A stretch of 64,000 bases of DNA. Origin: Pyrinomonadaceae bacterium. Lineage in GTDB: Bacteria > Acidobacteriota > Blastocatellia > Pyrinomonadales > Pyrinomonadaceae. The position numbers were made by a program, and so were the translations under genes. Location of the stretch: NCBI GenBank assembly GCA_021228405.1, contig JAJQRF010000013.1, positions 63,810-127,809 on the forward strand, given 5' to 3'. This document shows positions 1 to 8,805 of the stretch, one piece after another. The notes under the pieces were generated by a model, which ran no database searches, was not told the origin of the DNA, and was given only the letters and a program-made list of their open reading frames with translations. The stretch's first letter is position 1. Each line of letters begins with the position of its first letter.

Positions 1-447
1 TCGTCTGACCTGCTTACCGAAAGCCGTTTCGGGTTTTTCGCCGGTAATTAAAACCTCTGTTTCCGCGAAATTAGTGCGAGGTGGAGAATTTTCTTTAACC
101 GGCGGGTTATTTGAATCTTCGATAGTGACCTTTTCTATGAGTTCGTTGAAATTTACGTTTAGCTGAAGAGGTTTCAGCCGATGTTCGGCGACTTTTAACC
201 AAAGCCGCAGGGGAATTTCTTTATCCGATGTTCGGTGTTTTTTATTATTTAAGACCCGCAGATCACTGCGAAGCTGGTCAATCGGGTCGTTGCCGACCTG
301 CTTAAGAAAATTTGCACTAAACTGCTTATTGATCTCATTCAAGAAATGTTTGCGCTCTGCCTCATTATATTCGAGCAAACCGTTCACAAAAATTTCTATG
401 ATTGCGTCGATCTCTTCTTTGTCCAAATAGAAATTTCGATAGATCAT
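1..447 (-). CDS. EAD1-like domain protein, partial (3' end beyond window)
   Basis: The reading frame starts at ATG (447) and stays open to base 1, giving 149 residues of a longer protein. Residues ~1-95 match the N-terminus of the adjacent EAD-trypsin protein: both have a V-G-x-D-P core, a Q-L-x-S-D-L helix, an LN, then IPL-x-x-WL and an alanine. This resembles effector-associated domain 1 (EAD1), known as a homotypic adaptor in NTPase-dependent bacterial conflict systems. The rest of the visible part is a polar Pro/Asn/Glu linker, so the effector or NTPase module must lie left of base 1. It starts 10 nt after the stop of the trypsin gene, so the two are probably one operon. The domain assignment rests on the pairwise match and remembered family features; the function of the missing part is unknown. 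Confidence 0.7.
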   Translation of the reverse strand, partial: MIYRNFYLDKEEIDAIIEIFVNGLLEYNEAERKHFLNEINKQFSANFLKQVGNDPIDQLRSDLRVLNNKKHRTSDKEIPLRLWLKVAEHRLKPLQLNVNFNELIEKVTIEDSNNPPVKENSPPRTNFAETEVLITGEKPETAFGKQVRR

Positions 448-457
448 ATAGTAGTTT

Positions 458-1657
458 TCAAATACTCTGTGATGATTTGATCTGTTTCCACACTTCGGCT
501 ATTTTTTCGTCTGTTTGCGCAAGTTTATTCAAAGAAGCGAGGATAGAATGAATTTGAATGCCCTGATTGATATAGCCGAGTTTTCTTCCGTTAAACTCCG
601 TCTGTTTGGGAATAGCCGCCCGGTGAAGTCCGATCACCTGCCACGAATCATTAAAGACGGGCGAACCGGAAGAGCCGCCGAGTGTGTCCGTGTAATAGTG
701 AAGCAAAGGATATTCGGCAGAGTAAACAAGATTATTTCTAAGCGCGATCCGCTTTGGTCCGCCGCCGGGATGCTGAATGATGTTTACCGCCAAAGGTTTG
801 ACCGCCTTTCGTTTGTTCAATTGGCAAGTTTTGGGCAAAACTATTTCCTGATTTAAGACAGGCAGAAGCATAACGTCTTCCAATGTTTCCGACAATTTCA
901 GAATCGCAAAATCCTTGTCGGAATCTTTATTGAAAGCGATCAATTCACAGACGCGAATATGCTTTCCCTGAAGGTCTTCACTGTCGAAAAAGAATTGCGC
1001 TTCCGAATTTACCACCTGTTTTTGCAGGTCTTCCTCGGAAATATTATCTTCCCATTCAGCCCGGTTTTCGATAACGTGATAATTTGTGATGAGGTAATTA
1101 TTACTAATCAGCCATCCCGTTCCCGAACTGATGAAATGAGTTCCTTCGTTCGTGAGTCTTCTTTCCCCTTTTTCAAAACGCGGCACCAGGATTTTAGCAA
1201 CACCTGCAACCCTTTCCGCGCCTTTTGAAAGAAAGGCGACTTCCTGAAATTCATCGGTTTCGCCTGTGATTATCTCTTCGATTTCAAATCTTGGAATATC
1301 TGCATCTCTGAGGATCACTTCGGGCGTTCGGCAGACCTGTTCGATCTTAGTCAGTGCTTCCTGAATGATATTAATTTGGGTAAACGGGTCAAATAGACGG
1401 AGCGCGTTATTCAACCATTGTTTAAGCGGAATGCTTCCATCGATCAGGCGTTCGACGCGATTTAACGTCATCAGGTCTGAGGCTAATTGTCTATTCGGAT
1501 CACTGCCTACGATTCTCAAATGATTGCTGACGAACGTTCTGTTTAAACCTCTCATTAACAGTTTTCGGGTCGTTGCATCATATTCAATATCGGTTTCCAT
1601 AAATGCGTCGATAACATTATTTTGTTCCTCAAAAGTCAGATATTCGAAAGGTATCAA
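458..1657 (-). CDS. EAD1-like domain fused to trypsin-like serine protease
   Basis: 399 aa with no signal peptide, so probably cytoplasmic. Residues ~1-100 form an EAD1-like helical domain homologous to the N-terminus of the next gene. Residues ~160-380 form a chymotrypsin-fold protease. The catalytic triad is visible: His194 in TNYHV, Asp249 in DKDFAILKL, and Ser330 in GGSSGSPVF. The start is TTG at 1657, supported by GGAG 9 nt upstream; no ATG fits the domain start as well. In conflict systems, EAD-trypsin proteins are effectors recruited by a partner bearing the same EAD. The partner here is presumably the gene that follows 10 nt downstream. Target and trigger are unknown. The protease assignment is firm; the defence role is inference. 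Confidence 0.88.
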   Translation of the reverse strand: MIPFEYLTFEEQNNVIDAFMETDIEYDATTRKLLMRGLNRTFVSNHLRIVGSDPNRQLASDLMTLNRVERLIDGSIPLKQWLNNALRLFDPFTQINIIQEALTKIEQVCRTPEVILRDADIPRFEIEEIITGETDEFQEVAFLSKGAERVAGVAKILVPRFEKGERRLTNEGTHFISSGTGWLISNNYLITNYHVIENRAEWEDNISEEDLQKQVVNSEAQFFFDSEDLQGKHIRVCELIAFNKDSDKDFAILKLSETLEDVMLLPVLNQEIVLPKTCQLNKRKAVKPLAVNIIQHPGGGPKRIALRNNLVYSAEYPLLHYYTDTLGGSSGSPVFNDSWQVIGLHRAAIPKQTEFNGRKLGYINQGIQIHSILASLNKLAQTDEKIAEVWKQIKSSQSI

Positions 1658-1939
1658 TTTTTTATTCTCCTACAAGTTCTCTTGAATTTTTTTACGCAAA
1701 TATATTTGAGCCGGCATATTTTCTCAAATCGGGTTTCGATTAATTTTTTGGTTTATTAAAGTTATTTTTGTCGGGTATTGCAACCTGGTTTTGAATTGCT
1801 TTCATAAACCTATCGTCAATAACAGCAAATAATTATATAATATTTATTTCAAACTGAATCTTCCGGCAAAGAGTTTGTTCCGGTTGTATAAATTTTACGA
1901 GCGGTTTTTTTATTAGCTCTCGTTAACCTACAATAATAT
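1658..1939. other. Intergenic region between divergent genes
   Basis: This AT-rich 282-bp gap separates the minus-strand EAD-trypsin gene from the plus-strand sigma-like gene, so it should hold both promoters. A TATAAT-like hexamer lies near 1834-1842. I cannot pair it convincingly with a -35 box. No RNA gene or clear inverted repeat was seen. Confidence 0.4.
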
Positions 1940-2629
1940 ATGTATTTGGAGCTTGAAACATTACAAAATACCGGAAATTTAAAATTGATCCGGTTGATTA
2001 AAGAATATGTTTATGATAACAAATCAAGAAAGGCAGTCACTAAACCCAAACCGATGAAGAAAACGCTTCAGCCCCGAAAAGAAGATTTCGACGCATTTTT
2101 AAATTGGCTTTCACCGGATTCGGAAGAAGCAGGGAAGGAGTATGAGCAAATCAGGAAAGGTCTGATCAGATTTTACGACTTTCGCGGGTGTTCAGACCTC
2201 GAGTTTTTGGCTGATGAAACAATAAACCGGGTGATCTGGAAATTTTCTTCCCTCGACCTCTCTAAAAATACCAGGAAGATCACAATTTTTTATAATTTCG
2301 GTTTCTATGTTTTCCGTGAATACATCAAGCACTTTACCGAAAAGGAAGTTCAGCTCGATCCCGATTGGGAGGTCGAAGATAATAATCCGCAATATCCCGA
2401 GGATTCTGACAATAACGGCTTAAATTGCCTTGATAAATGTCTTGATAAATTATCTCCAAATGAAAAAAGACTCATCCTGACGTATTACAGCGAAGAAAAA
2501 TCCGCGAAAACTCTGGTCAGGAAAAATCTCGCTAACGAATTGAATATCAAATTGGAAACTTTACACGTCAGAGCCTGCCGCATTAAGGAATCTTTGAGAA
2601 ACTGTGTGGAGGAGTGTGTGAAAAAGTGA
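1940..2629 (+). CDS. Sigma-70-family (ECF-like) RNA polymerase sigma factor
   Basis: 229 aa. The C-terminal ~70 residues look like a sigma region 4: a C-L-D-K-L-S-P-N-E-K-R-L-I segment is followed by a helix-turn-helix ending in T-L-H-V-R-A-C-R-I-K, which fits -35 recognition. The middle (~80-150) would be a diverged region 2. The first 38 residues are not typical of the family. An internal ATG at 2054 (residue 39) could be the true start; neither start has a convincing Shine-Dalgarno. The following gene, 47 bp downstream, encodes a single-pass membrane protein, the usual arrangement for a sigma factor and a membrane-bound regulator. Regulon unknown. Confidence 0.7.
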   Translation: MYLELETLQNTGNLKLIRLIKEYVYDNKSRKAVTKPKPMKKTLQPRKEDFDAFLNWLSPDSEEAGKEYEQIRKGLIRFYDFRGCSDLEFLADETINRVIWKFSSLDLSKNTRKITIFYNFGFYVFREYIKHFTEKEVQLDPDWEVEDNNPQYPEDSDNNGLNCLDKCLDKLSPNEKRLILTYYSEEKSAKTLVRKNLANELNIKLETLHVRACRIKESLRNCVEECVKK

Positions 2630-2676
2630 GCTTGTAATGAATCGCTGATAAATCTCATAATTTATAGGAGTCTTTT

Positions 2677-3492
2677 GTGTATATGATCGAGGAAGTGGAA
2701 AAATTAAAGCAATATTTACTGGGGAATGTTTCGGAAGAGGAGAGCAGAGAAATCGATCTATCGCTTATCTCCGACGACTCACTGACGGAAAAACTCCTGA
2801 TTGCTGAAAACGAATTGATCGAAGATTTTCTCGAACGAACGCTTTCTGCAAAGGAAATCGATTTGTTTCACAAAAATTTTCTCATCACTCCGAAAAGAAA
2901 ACAAAAAGTGATCCATCTCGCCGAACTGAGAAAATACGCGAAAAATTCAGTTAGGGAAAACTCGAAATCAGCTTCCGCTTTGGTGCAGGAAAATCCAAAG
3001 AAATGGTTTCGGTATTTGATTCCGGCTTTTGCAGTTACCGGTATCTGTCTGGTTTGCGGATTGATCTGGATGTATTATTACAGGACTTCAACCTCTCTAA
3101 ATCCTTTGGAAGCAGAGTATGCACAACTTAACAAAAAAGGATTGGATAAGGCGGAAAATGACAAAACGCTAAAGCGCATAAACTTAAAAACCTCGATAAA
3201 TCGGAGCTCAGGTAAAAAAAGCAGTTTTACGGTAAATAGTCTGACGGATAAAGTGTTGTTTAATCTGGAGCTTCCGGCGGGCACGAACCCTGATTCGTCA
3301 TTTAAGGTCGAATTACTTAGAAATCAGGAAAAAATATTCACTCTGAACGAACTTCCGGTCTATAAAAATCCGAACGGTGAGGTATTAACGTTTCTTCTTC
3401 CCAAAGAAATATTGGAAAATGGAAATTACATCATCAAAGCGACCAGCAATCAGGAAAGCGTTCAAATCATATATTTGTTTCTTTTGGAGTAA
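2677..3492 (+). CDS. Single-pass membrane protein, possible anti-sigma factor
   Basis: 271 aa. Residues 1-110 are charged and helical, presumably cytoplasmic. A transmembrane segment lies at ~113-135 (starting YLIPAFAVTG), and the rest, from ~136, would be outside the cytoplasm. There the C-terminal ~80 residues look beta-rich. The cytoplasmic part lacks the HxxxCxxC zinc motif of classic zf-HC2 anti-sigmas. The role is therefore inferred from topology and from the sigma-like gene 47 bp upstream. The start is GTG at 2677, with ATAGGAG 6 nt upstream; ATG at 2683 is possible but 12 nt from that site. Confidence 0.6.
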   Translation: MYMIEEVEKLKQYLLGNVSEEESREIDLSLISDDSLTEKLLIAENELIEDFLERTLSAKEIDLFHKNFLITPKRKQKVIHLAELRKYAKNSVRENSKSASALVQENPKKWFRYLIPAFAVTGICLVCGLIWMYYYRTSTSLNPLEAEYAQLNKKGLDKAENDKTLKRINLKTSINRSSGKKSSFTVNSLTDKVLFNLELPAGTNPDSSFKVELLRNQEKIFTLNELPVYKNPNGEVLTFLLPKEILENGNYIIKATSNQESVQIIYLFLLE

Positions 3493-6400
3493 TTATCGCT
3501 TGAGCAGATATTTATAGCCCGTGTAAGTTCCGAACAAAGCGAAGATCACTAAAATTATTAACAGATAACCGGTGTAATTAAAACGGGTGGAGAGGCGCGG
3601 TCTGTTCTGAAAATCCCCGTAAACCGTAAAAGCCGCCCAGTCGATCGGCGATCTGGACTTTTGATACATATTTATTTGTGCGGTGCGTAAGGCTTGCGAA
3701 GGCGTAACCCGTTCGTTTGCCAGTGATTTGTAAAAGTAAGACATCAGTTCCAGCGACGCGAAATCATCAATTTTCCATTGGCTGGCGATAACGGTTTTTG
3801 CACCAGACTGCAGGAAACCGTTCGTTAAACTCATCAATCCTTCGCCTTTGATCTCCTTTCCGATTCCCGTATCACAAGCACTGAGCACGACAAGATCGGT
3901 CGCGAGATCGAGATTGTAAATGTCCTGTAACCAGATAAGCCCGTCACGCTTGTTGCCCTGTTTGTCGTATTGTGAGAGAACGATTCCTGAAAGCTCGGGT
4001 TTTTCTTCATTTAATAAGCCGTGAGTCGCCAGATGAATCACCTTGTAGTCTGCAACATTTGTTTCCAGAAATGTTTCCCGATTTGCCGAAAACCCGGAAA
4101 TGACCATAGTTTTTTCTGCTTTGAAATTTTGCAGGATAGTGTCAGGCTCGGAGCCGGAAGCTTCCAAACGTTCCAGTGAATTCAGCGCATTCATCGAGCG
4201 AAAATTGCTCCAGATGGTTTTTGTTTCGGTCGGGTAGATTTTGTTGATCTTACTTTCTTCGGCTTGCGAAAATCTGGAGTCGTTTTTTGAAAAAACCGGA
4301 TCAGCCAGCACCAGAAAATCCTTTGAAGGCGTGTTGGCTGGAGTATGCGTTTTAATGAAATTTAGAGTGGTAGCGGACGGTTCGTAAACGATCTCATTTT
4401 TCAGCAAAAAAGGCTTGTTGACTGTAAAATCATTTTCGTCACCCGGTGTCGGTAGAGCAAGAATCGGGAAAAAGTGCAGTTTTCCGTCAGGAACGATAAT
4501 CAATTTTTTCTCACCTATTTGCCCGGCGAGTGCACCGAACAACTGATTGCTTAATATCTGCGCTCTTTTCCAGTATTCCGCTTCCGCTTCCGCTTTCTTT
4601 TTCTGATAGTTTTGAATTTCCTCGTTATCTTCGGATTCGGGCGGCAAAAGCAATTGCCGAAGTCGGTCGATCTGGTCGTTCAATGTCTGGCGGTCGGGTA
4701 ATATAAAGACGGTCAGATTATTTTTGCTTACAGCCCAAACATAACTCGCTTCCTCACCGAAAGAAAACTCTAAAAGCAATGTGTTTTCGTCTAAAATATT
4801 TTTTTGAAACTCACTAACCTGAAATTCGGGCGGATTTTTTATTACCGAATAAAGCGGGCTTTGCTCCTTCAACAGAGCTTCCGTCGCTTCCAGTTGATTT
4901 GTTAAATTAAGAATTTCTGCATTTAATTTTGAAGTTTCGGCTTCGGAACCGTTGGTTTGCAGATTTTGTGTAAGCATTTCGGCTTTCACATTGAGCAAAG
5001 AGCCGATTTCACGTTCTTGTTGGATGATCTTCGGATCAGCGTCTTTTATAACGCCGGACATCGTGAGGCGTAATTTTTCAAGCATCGAGCGCGAACGGGA
5101 TTTTTCGTTGGCTTGAAGAGCTTCCTTTTCAAAGTTCTTACCGGGAAATTGCTTGTGAAGTTTCATCAGCAAACCGATATAGAATTCATATCTTTTATAC
5201 GCATCGGCAAAATAAGTGCGGGTGAGTTTGGAATTATTGAAGTTTGAAGAGATTTCCTCGGTGATTTTGATCGATGCTCTGATGGCTTCGAGGGCTTGGT
5301 CGTATTCGTTTTTAAGAAGGTTTTGTCTTGAAATATTGTAAAGAACGTTCGCTTCGGCAAATTTATCGCTGGTTTCGCGGCTAGTTTTCAATGCGGAATC
5401 GTAGTAAGCCTGTGCGGTATCATACTGATTTCGACGTTGATAAATGGTTCCGAGATTGTTTTCGATCAACGCCCTGTCTATTTTGGATTCAAATTTTTTG
5501 AGAACTTCGAGAGTTTTTCGATAATATTCGACCGCTTCATCGTCCGTCTGCTTCTCAAAATAGTAATCGCCGATTTGTTTGTAGGTGATCGCGATAAAGA
5601 ATGTATCTTTCAGTTTTTTGGCGACTGCCTGAAGCTCGGAATAATAATTCGACGCATTCTGTTCGTTTCCGGTGACATAGCTTAATTTCACCAAACTCGG
5701 AAGAGTTGCCAACTGTCCCTGCGGGTAATTATCTTTTTTGAACAGAAGTAAAGCCTCTTCGCGTTGTGCCAGAGATAAATCCCATTCCTGAAAATCTTCG
5801 TAGATGTTGCCCATTCCATTGTGCAGACGGGCTTTCTCGATAAAGTCCATATCTTCGGGAAAACCTGCTTCGGCAAGGCGATAGGCATTTAACGCGGATT
5901 GTTTTTCGTCGATCGTGGAATATATGTTGCCCAGGGCAATGCGGGTGACGGACATTCCACGGCGGTCTTCGATCTCCTGAAACTTTGCATAAGCGAGATA
6001 CAAGGCATTTAAAGCACTTAACGGGTCGTTGATCGCCATCAAAAAATAGCCGTAATCAACTAAGGTTTGGGCATTGCCGCCGATGTTATCCGTTTTTGCC
6101 CAGAAGTTTAGAGATTGTTCGTAAAATTGTGAGGCGTTGGAAAAATCACGCTCGAAATAATAATATTCAGCTGCACTGCTCGAAGCCGTCGCGTTGGAAA
6201 TCTGATCCTGAGTTTGAGAACTTAACGCGAGTGCTTCATCGATAAGGATTTTACTTTCCTTTTTATTGCCGATCTTTAAATAAAGTCTGGAAAGCGAACT
6301 GAGAGATTTGATTTTCCCGTCGATGTTTCCGCTCGTTTGATCTATTTCCAGGGCGGTTTTTACTTCCGCAAAAGCCGCCTCATTGTTGCCGAGTAAATTT

Positions 6401-6714
6401 TCCGCCTGGGCGATCCGGCGAAAACATTCCGAGGCTTTCCGGGGATCGTTTATTTCCTTCCAGATTTCGGCGGCTTGCCTGTAAAGATCAACGGATCGCC
6501 GCATCGAACTGCCGTTCCAATCTTGAAATGCTCTGCCGGCTTGGGATTCCAGATTCAGCGCGGTTTGTTCGCGAGTTTCAATAATCTGCGCTTGAATCAG
6601 GCTCGTCAGGCATAAAAAGATCGCCGAAAATCCGATTTTGAGAAATATTTTAATCGGCAAATTAAATGAATTATTCCTTTGTATCATCAAATTTGACTTC
6701 ATCTGTATATCCAT
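3493..6714 (-). CDS. Secreted or membrane-anchored TPR-CHAT domain protein
   Basis: 1073 aa. An N-terminal signal segment (~20-43, ending around IQAQ) is followed by many TPR-like helical repeats (~50-560) and a coiled segment. A C-terminal CHAT (caspase-fold) domain spans ~740-1040. The catalytic dyad is intact: His898 in HLATHG and Cys947 in LSACDTG. A transmembrane helix at ~1048-1066 ends the protein with a short basic tail, so the CHAT domain would sit outside the inner membrane. Several in-frame ATGs exist near the start; the first (6714) has GGGA ~7 nt upstream. The start overlaps the end of the clostripain-like gene by 44 bp, implying translational coupling. CHAT domains are proteases in several conflict systems; the substrate here is unknown. 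Confidence 0.88.
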   Translation of the reverse strand: MDIQMKSNLMIQRNNSFNLPIKIFLKIGFSAIFLCLTSLIQAQIIETREQTALNLESQAGRAFQDWNGSSMRRSVDLYRQAAEIWKEINDPRKASECFRRIAQAENLLGNNEAAFAEVKTALEIDQTSGNIDGKIKSLSSLSRLYLKIGNKKESKILIDEALALSSQTQDQISNATASSSAAEYYYFERDFSNASQFYEQSLNFWAKTDNIGGNAQTLVDYGYFLMAINDPLSALNALYLAYAKFQEIEDRRGMSVTRIALGNIYSTIDEKQSALNAYRLAEAGFPEDMDFIEKARLHNGMGNIYEDFQEWDLSLAQREEALLLFKKDNYPQGQLATLPSLVKLSYVTGNEQNASNYYSELQAVAKKLKDTFFIAITYKQIGDYYFEKQTDDEAVEYYRKTLEVLKKFESKIDRALIENNLGTIYQRRNQYDTAQAYYDSALKTSRETSDKFAEANVLYNISRQNLLKNEYDQALEAIRASIKITEEISSNFNNSKLTRTYFADAYKRYEFYIGLLMKLHKQFPGKNFEKEALQANEKSRSRSMLEKLRLTMSGVIKDADPKIIQQEREIGSLLNVKAEMLTQNLQTNGSEAETSKLNAEILNLTNQLEATEALLKEQSPLYSVIKNPPEFQVSEFQKNILDENTLLLEFSFGEEASYVWAVSKNNLTVFILPDRQTLNDQIDRLRQLLLPPESEDNEEIQNYQKKKAEAEAEYWKRAQILSNQLFGALAGQIGEKKLIIVPDGKLHFFPILALPTPGDENDFTVNKPFLLKNEIVYEPSATTLNFIKTHTPANTPSKDFLVLADPVFSKNDSRFSQAEESKINKIYPTETKTIWSNFRSMNALNSLERLEASGSEPDTILQNFKAEKTMVISGFSANRETFLETNVADYKVIHLATHGLLNEEKPELSGIVLSQYDKQGNKRDGLIWLQDIYNLDLATDLVVLSACDTGIGKEIKGEGLMSLTNGFLQSGAKTVIASQWKIDDFASLELMSYFYKSLANERVTPSQALRTAQINMYQKSRSPIDWAAFTVYGDFQNRPRLSTRFNYTGYLLIILVIFALFGTYTGYKYLLKR

Positions 6715-8323
6715 TTATTTCCCAGTGCATCTGAAAGTTTTTGAAACGTCCGAAGTAAAACAGATATTCGCCGATCTCTCCTTTGTTCCAGTGCGGATTA
6801 TCCTTGTTCCAGTGCGGATTATCCTTGTTCCAGTGCGGATTATCCTTGTTCCAGTGCGGATTGTCCTTGTTCCAGAGCGGGTTCTGCTGATTCCAGAGAA
6901 CGCTCTTTTTACTGAAATCGTCCAGCATCGAAGTTTGTCCTTTGGCATTTTTTCTCAATTTTCGGACAGTGACCTGAGTAACATAATTTTCCAGAAACTT
7001 GTTCCAATCCTTGCCGACTCCTTTCGGATTGTTAACGTCTTCGTTATAACTGCCGTCATCATCTTTTCCCTGATTAAAGATCAAGCGTTGATATTTATCC
7101 TGAGTGAGGTAATAGGTAACATATGTCCACGGAAAATAAAGAGAAATCCCGTTGGAAAACTGATACTCTTCGCCGCTGTAGCCGCATTTTAAGACGCAAT
7201 CATCGATTGCCTTGATTACGTCTTTGGATTTTTCCGCAATTGCTTTGAAAAATCTGGCGTTTTCCGTATTTTCCATATACTTGCATTCGATAATTAACCG
7301 CTGGCAAAAATCCTTGAGGTCGATACATTGTTCGCGCATATAGGTTTGCGCCTCAAAATGACTTTGGAGAATGATTTTTTTCAATTCCTGATAAACGGCA
7401 ATATCCCGATCGGTTAATTCGCCGGCGTTTATCTTTTCAACCAGGTAAAGATGTTTATTAAGCTCTTTGGCTAAATCATTCAAGTTTTCAGCAACGGGAT
7501 CGATCTTTGCCAAATCCCAGGAAGCAATGTCGACCGACCGACCGCCTATCGCGAGATTTTTGTATTGCGTGATAAATGCTTTCACAAAGCCCCGGGCGGC
7601 GGCTTTGACATATTCGGCGGTCGGTAGGATAGGCATTTGCGATTCCCTTTGCTCTTTGCTGAAAGAGGCGACAAATTCCTTTAACATCGGCGCGTAACTC
7701 CAACCGGAATTCGGAAGACTTCCTTCGGAGGCGACCAGCGTTTGCGCAACATCTCTTAATTCGTAGCCGACTTCGAGCATACTCATAACGCAACTGTCGA
7801 AACCGAGAATGGCAATTTTTTCCTGCGGTTCGAGATACTGACTGTTAATTTGTTCCAGAGTTTTCCTGAACGTTGACAAAGTCATAAAGGAACCCGAAGT
7901 TTCATCCCTTAAAAAACTCGTTCCGTGAAATCCGAAACTGTGTGCTGAAAAAATAAGCGCATAGTTTTTAGCGGTTCGCTTTCGTTTTTTCAAACACCAG
8001 TGGACAAAATTGAGAATGGAATAAGCCGAAGCCGAATCTTCCTGAGAAGTGAAATGTGTTTCAGCTTCTACACTTTTATGAATGCGGTCATTTTTTTCAA
8101 TCGGATGACGGTAGGTTTCCGCTTCGGAATAATCGATATAATGCGTCGGAGCGGTCAGCGAACTGCTGTCGAAATATGCGAGCAGATTTACCTGATCCTG
8201 TTGATTTAAGCGTCTTAAATCGGTCGAAGAAATCTCCAGTCCTTCAAGCGAAAAAGCCATATTTTCGCTCAAATTATTATCCCCAGCCATATAAACCATT
8301 ATCGTCCATTCCTTCATTTCCAA
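6671..8323 (-). CDS. Clostripain-like (C11) cysteine peptidase with WNKDNPH repeats
   Basis: 550 aa with no signal peptide. Residues 1-~440 match the clostripain family: an N-terminal W-T-I-M-V-Y-M-A-G-D-N-N-L motif, His128 in SAHSFGF, and Cys178 in GFDSCVMSM. The tail (~470-520) holds about six copies of a seven-residue repeat of the type [LH]WNKDNP, encoded by a 21-bp tandem repeat at ~6783-6893. A final ~35 residues follow. It is expressed ahead of and overlaps the CHAT-TPR gene by 44 bp, so the two caspase-fold proteins are likely made together. The peptidase assignment is firm. The tail could be an assembly, inhibitory or self-cleaved segment; its sequence alone does not decide. Confidence 0.88.
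   Translation of the reverse strand: MEMKEWTIMVYMAGDNNLSENMAFSLEGLEISSTDLRRLNQQDQVNLLAYFDSSSLTAPTHYIDYSEAETYRHPIEKNDRIHKSVEAETHFTSQEDSASAYSILNFVHWCLKKRKRTAKNYALIFSAHSFGFHGTSFLRDETSGSFMTLSTFRKTLEQINSQYLEPQEKIAILGFDSCVMSMLEVGYELRDVAQTLVASEGSLPNSGWSYAPMLKEFVASFSKEQRESQMPILPTAEYVKAAARGFVKAFITQYKNLAIGGRSVDIASWDLAKIDPVAENLNDLAKELNKHLYLVEKINAGELTDRDIAVYQELKKIILQSHFEAQTYMREQCIDLKDFCQRLIIECKYMENTENARFFKAIAEKSKDVIKAIDDCVLKCGYSGEEYQFSNGISLYFPWTYVTYYLTQDKYQRLIFNQGKDDDGSYNEDVNNPKGVGKDWNKFLENYVTQVTVRKLRKNAKGQTSMLDDFSKKSVLWNQQNPLWNKDNPHWNKDNPHWNKDNPHWNKDNPHWNKGEIGEYLFYFGRFKNFQMHWEINGYTDEVKFDDTKE
6783..6893 (-). repeat. 21-bp in-frame tandem repeat in peptidase tail
   Basis: Near-identical 21-bp units (core TTGTTCCAGTGCGGATTATC on the plus strand) are repeated head to tail. 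The outer units at the 6870-6893 side have diverged. The unit encodes a W-N-K-D-N-P-H heptapeptide in the clostripain-like gene. Near identity at synonymous sites indicates recent expansion by slippage. Confidence 0.85.
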
Positions 8324-8805
8324 TTTTCTCCTGATTGTGTCTTTAATTTACTAAAGTAACATAAGCCTGATAAAGCGTGATAAATAAAAATATTTACATA
8401 CTTAAACAAATTGTCGTTTGCAAAATATTGAAAAAGTAATTTATAGAATAAAACTATGCCGTCAACTCAGGTATTAAGCTCTTAAAAGGCTTCCGGCTTA
8501 CTCTATAAAACTCGATCCCGCTAATAATTAATGAGAATAAGCCGCGCTTCCTTACAATAAATTATGATTCCGCCGAAAAAAATGAGTATAAAGTTCTGCA
8601 AGCTGACTGAAATCTCAGTCTGCAACAAACCACCGTTGAGGTGACAATTTCCAGGTTTGCTATTTTCAGGCATTCGATCGGCGAAATTATGCGGACGGGA
8701 CGGGTGAGAAACATCGAGCCATATTTTCAGAGGCGCGAAATATCTACTCTTGACTTTGGTTTCCAGTTATGAAGAATATATAATTTTTGTTTCAAACGAT
8801 TATTT
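8324..8805. other. Intergenic region upstream of pheS and the clostripain-like gene
   Basis: 482 bp between divergent genes. It is AT-rich near 8340-8460, more mixed after that. No T-box-like structure, tRNA or coding frame with a ribosome site was recognised. The promoter proposed for pheS lies at its right edge. Confidence 0.4.
8756..8784 (+). promoter_or_regulatory. Candidate promoter of pheST
   Basis: TTGGTT (8756-8761) and TATAAT (8779-8784) are separated by 17 bp. Transcription would begin only ~15 nt before the pheS ATG, giving a very short leader. That fits the absence of a Shine-Dalgarno there. Read by eye only. Confidence 0.35.

Noticed and set aside
6638..7192. Plus-strand frame with a repeated VPVRIIL pattern
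   Set aside because: It is the reverse reading of the 21-bp repeat in the clostripain-like gene; it has no ribosome site and the opposite strand encodes a full peptidase.
8324..8805. T-box or attenuator leader for pheST
   Set aside because: No T-box bulge, specifier stem or Phe-rich leader peptide could be found; the likely promoter leaves almost no leader.
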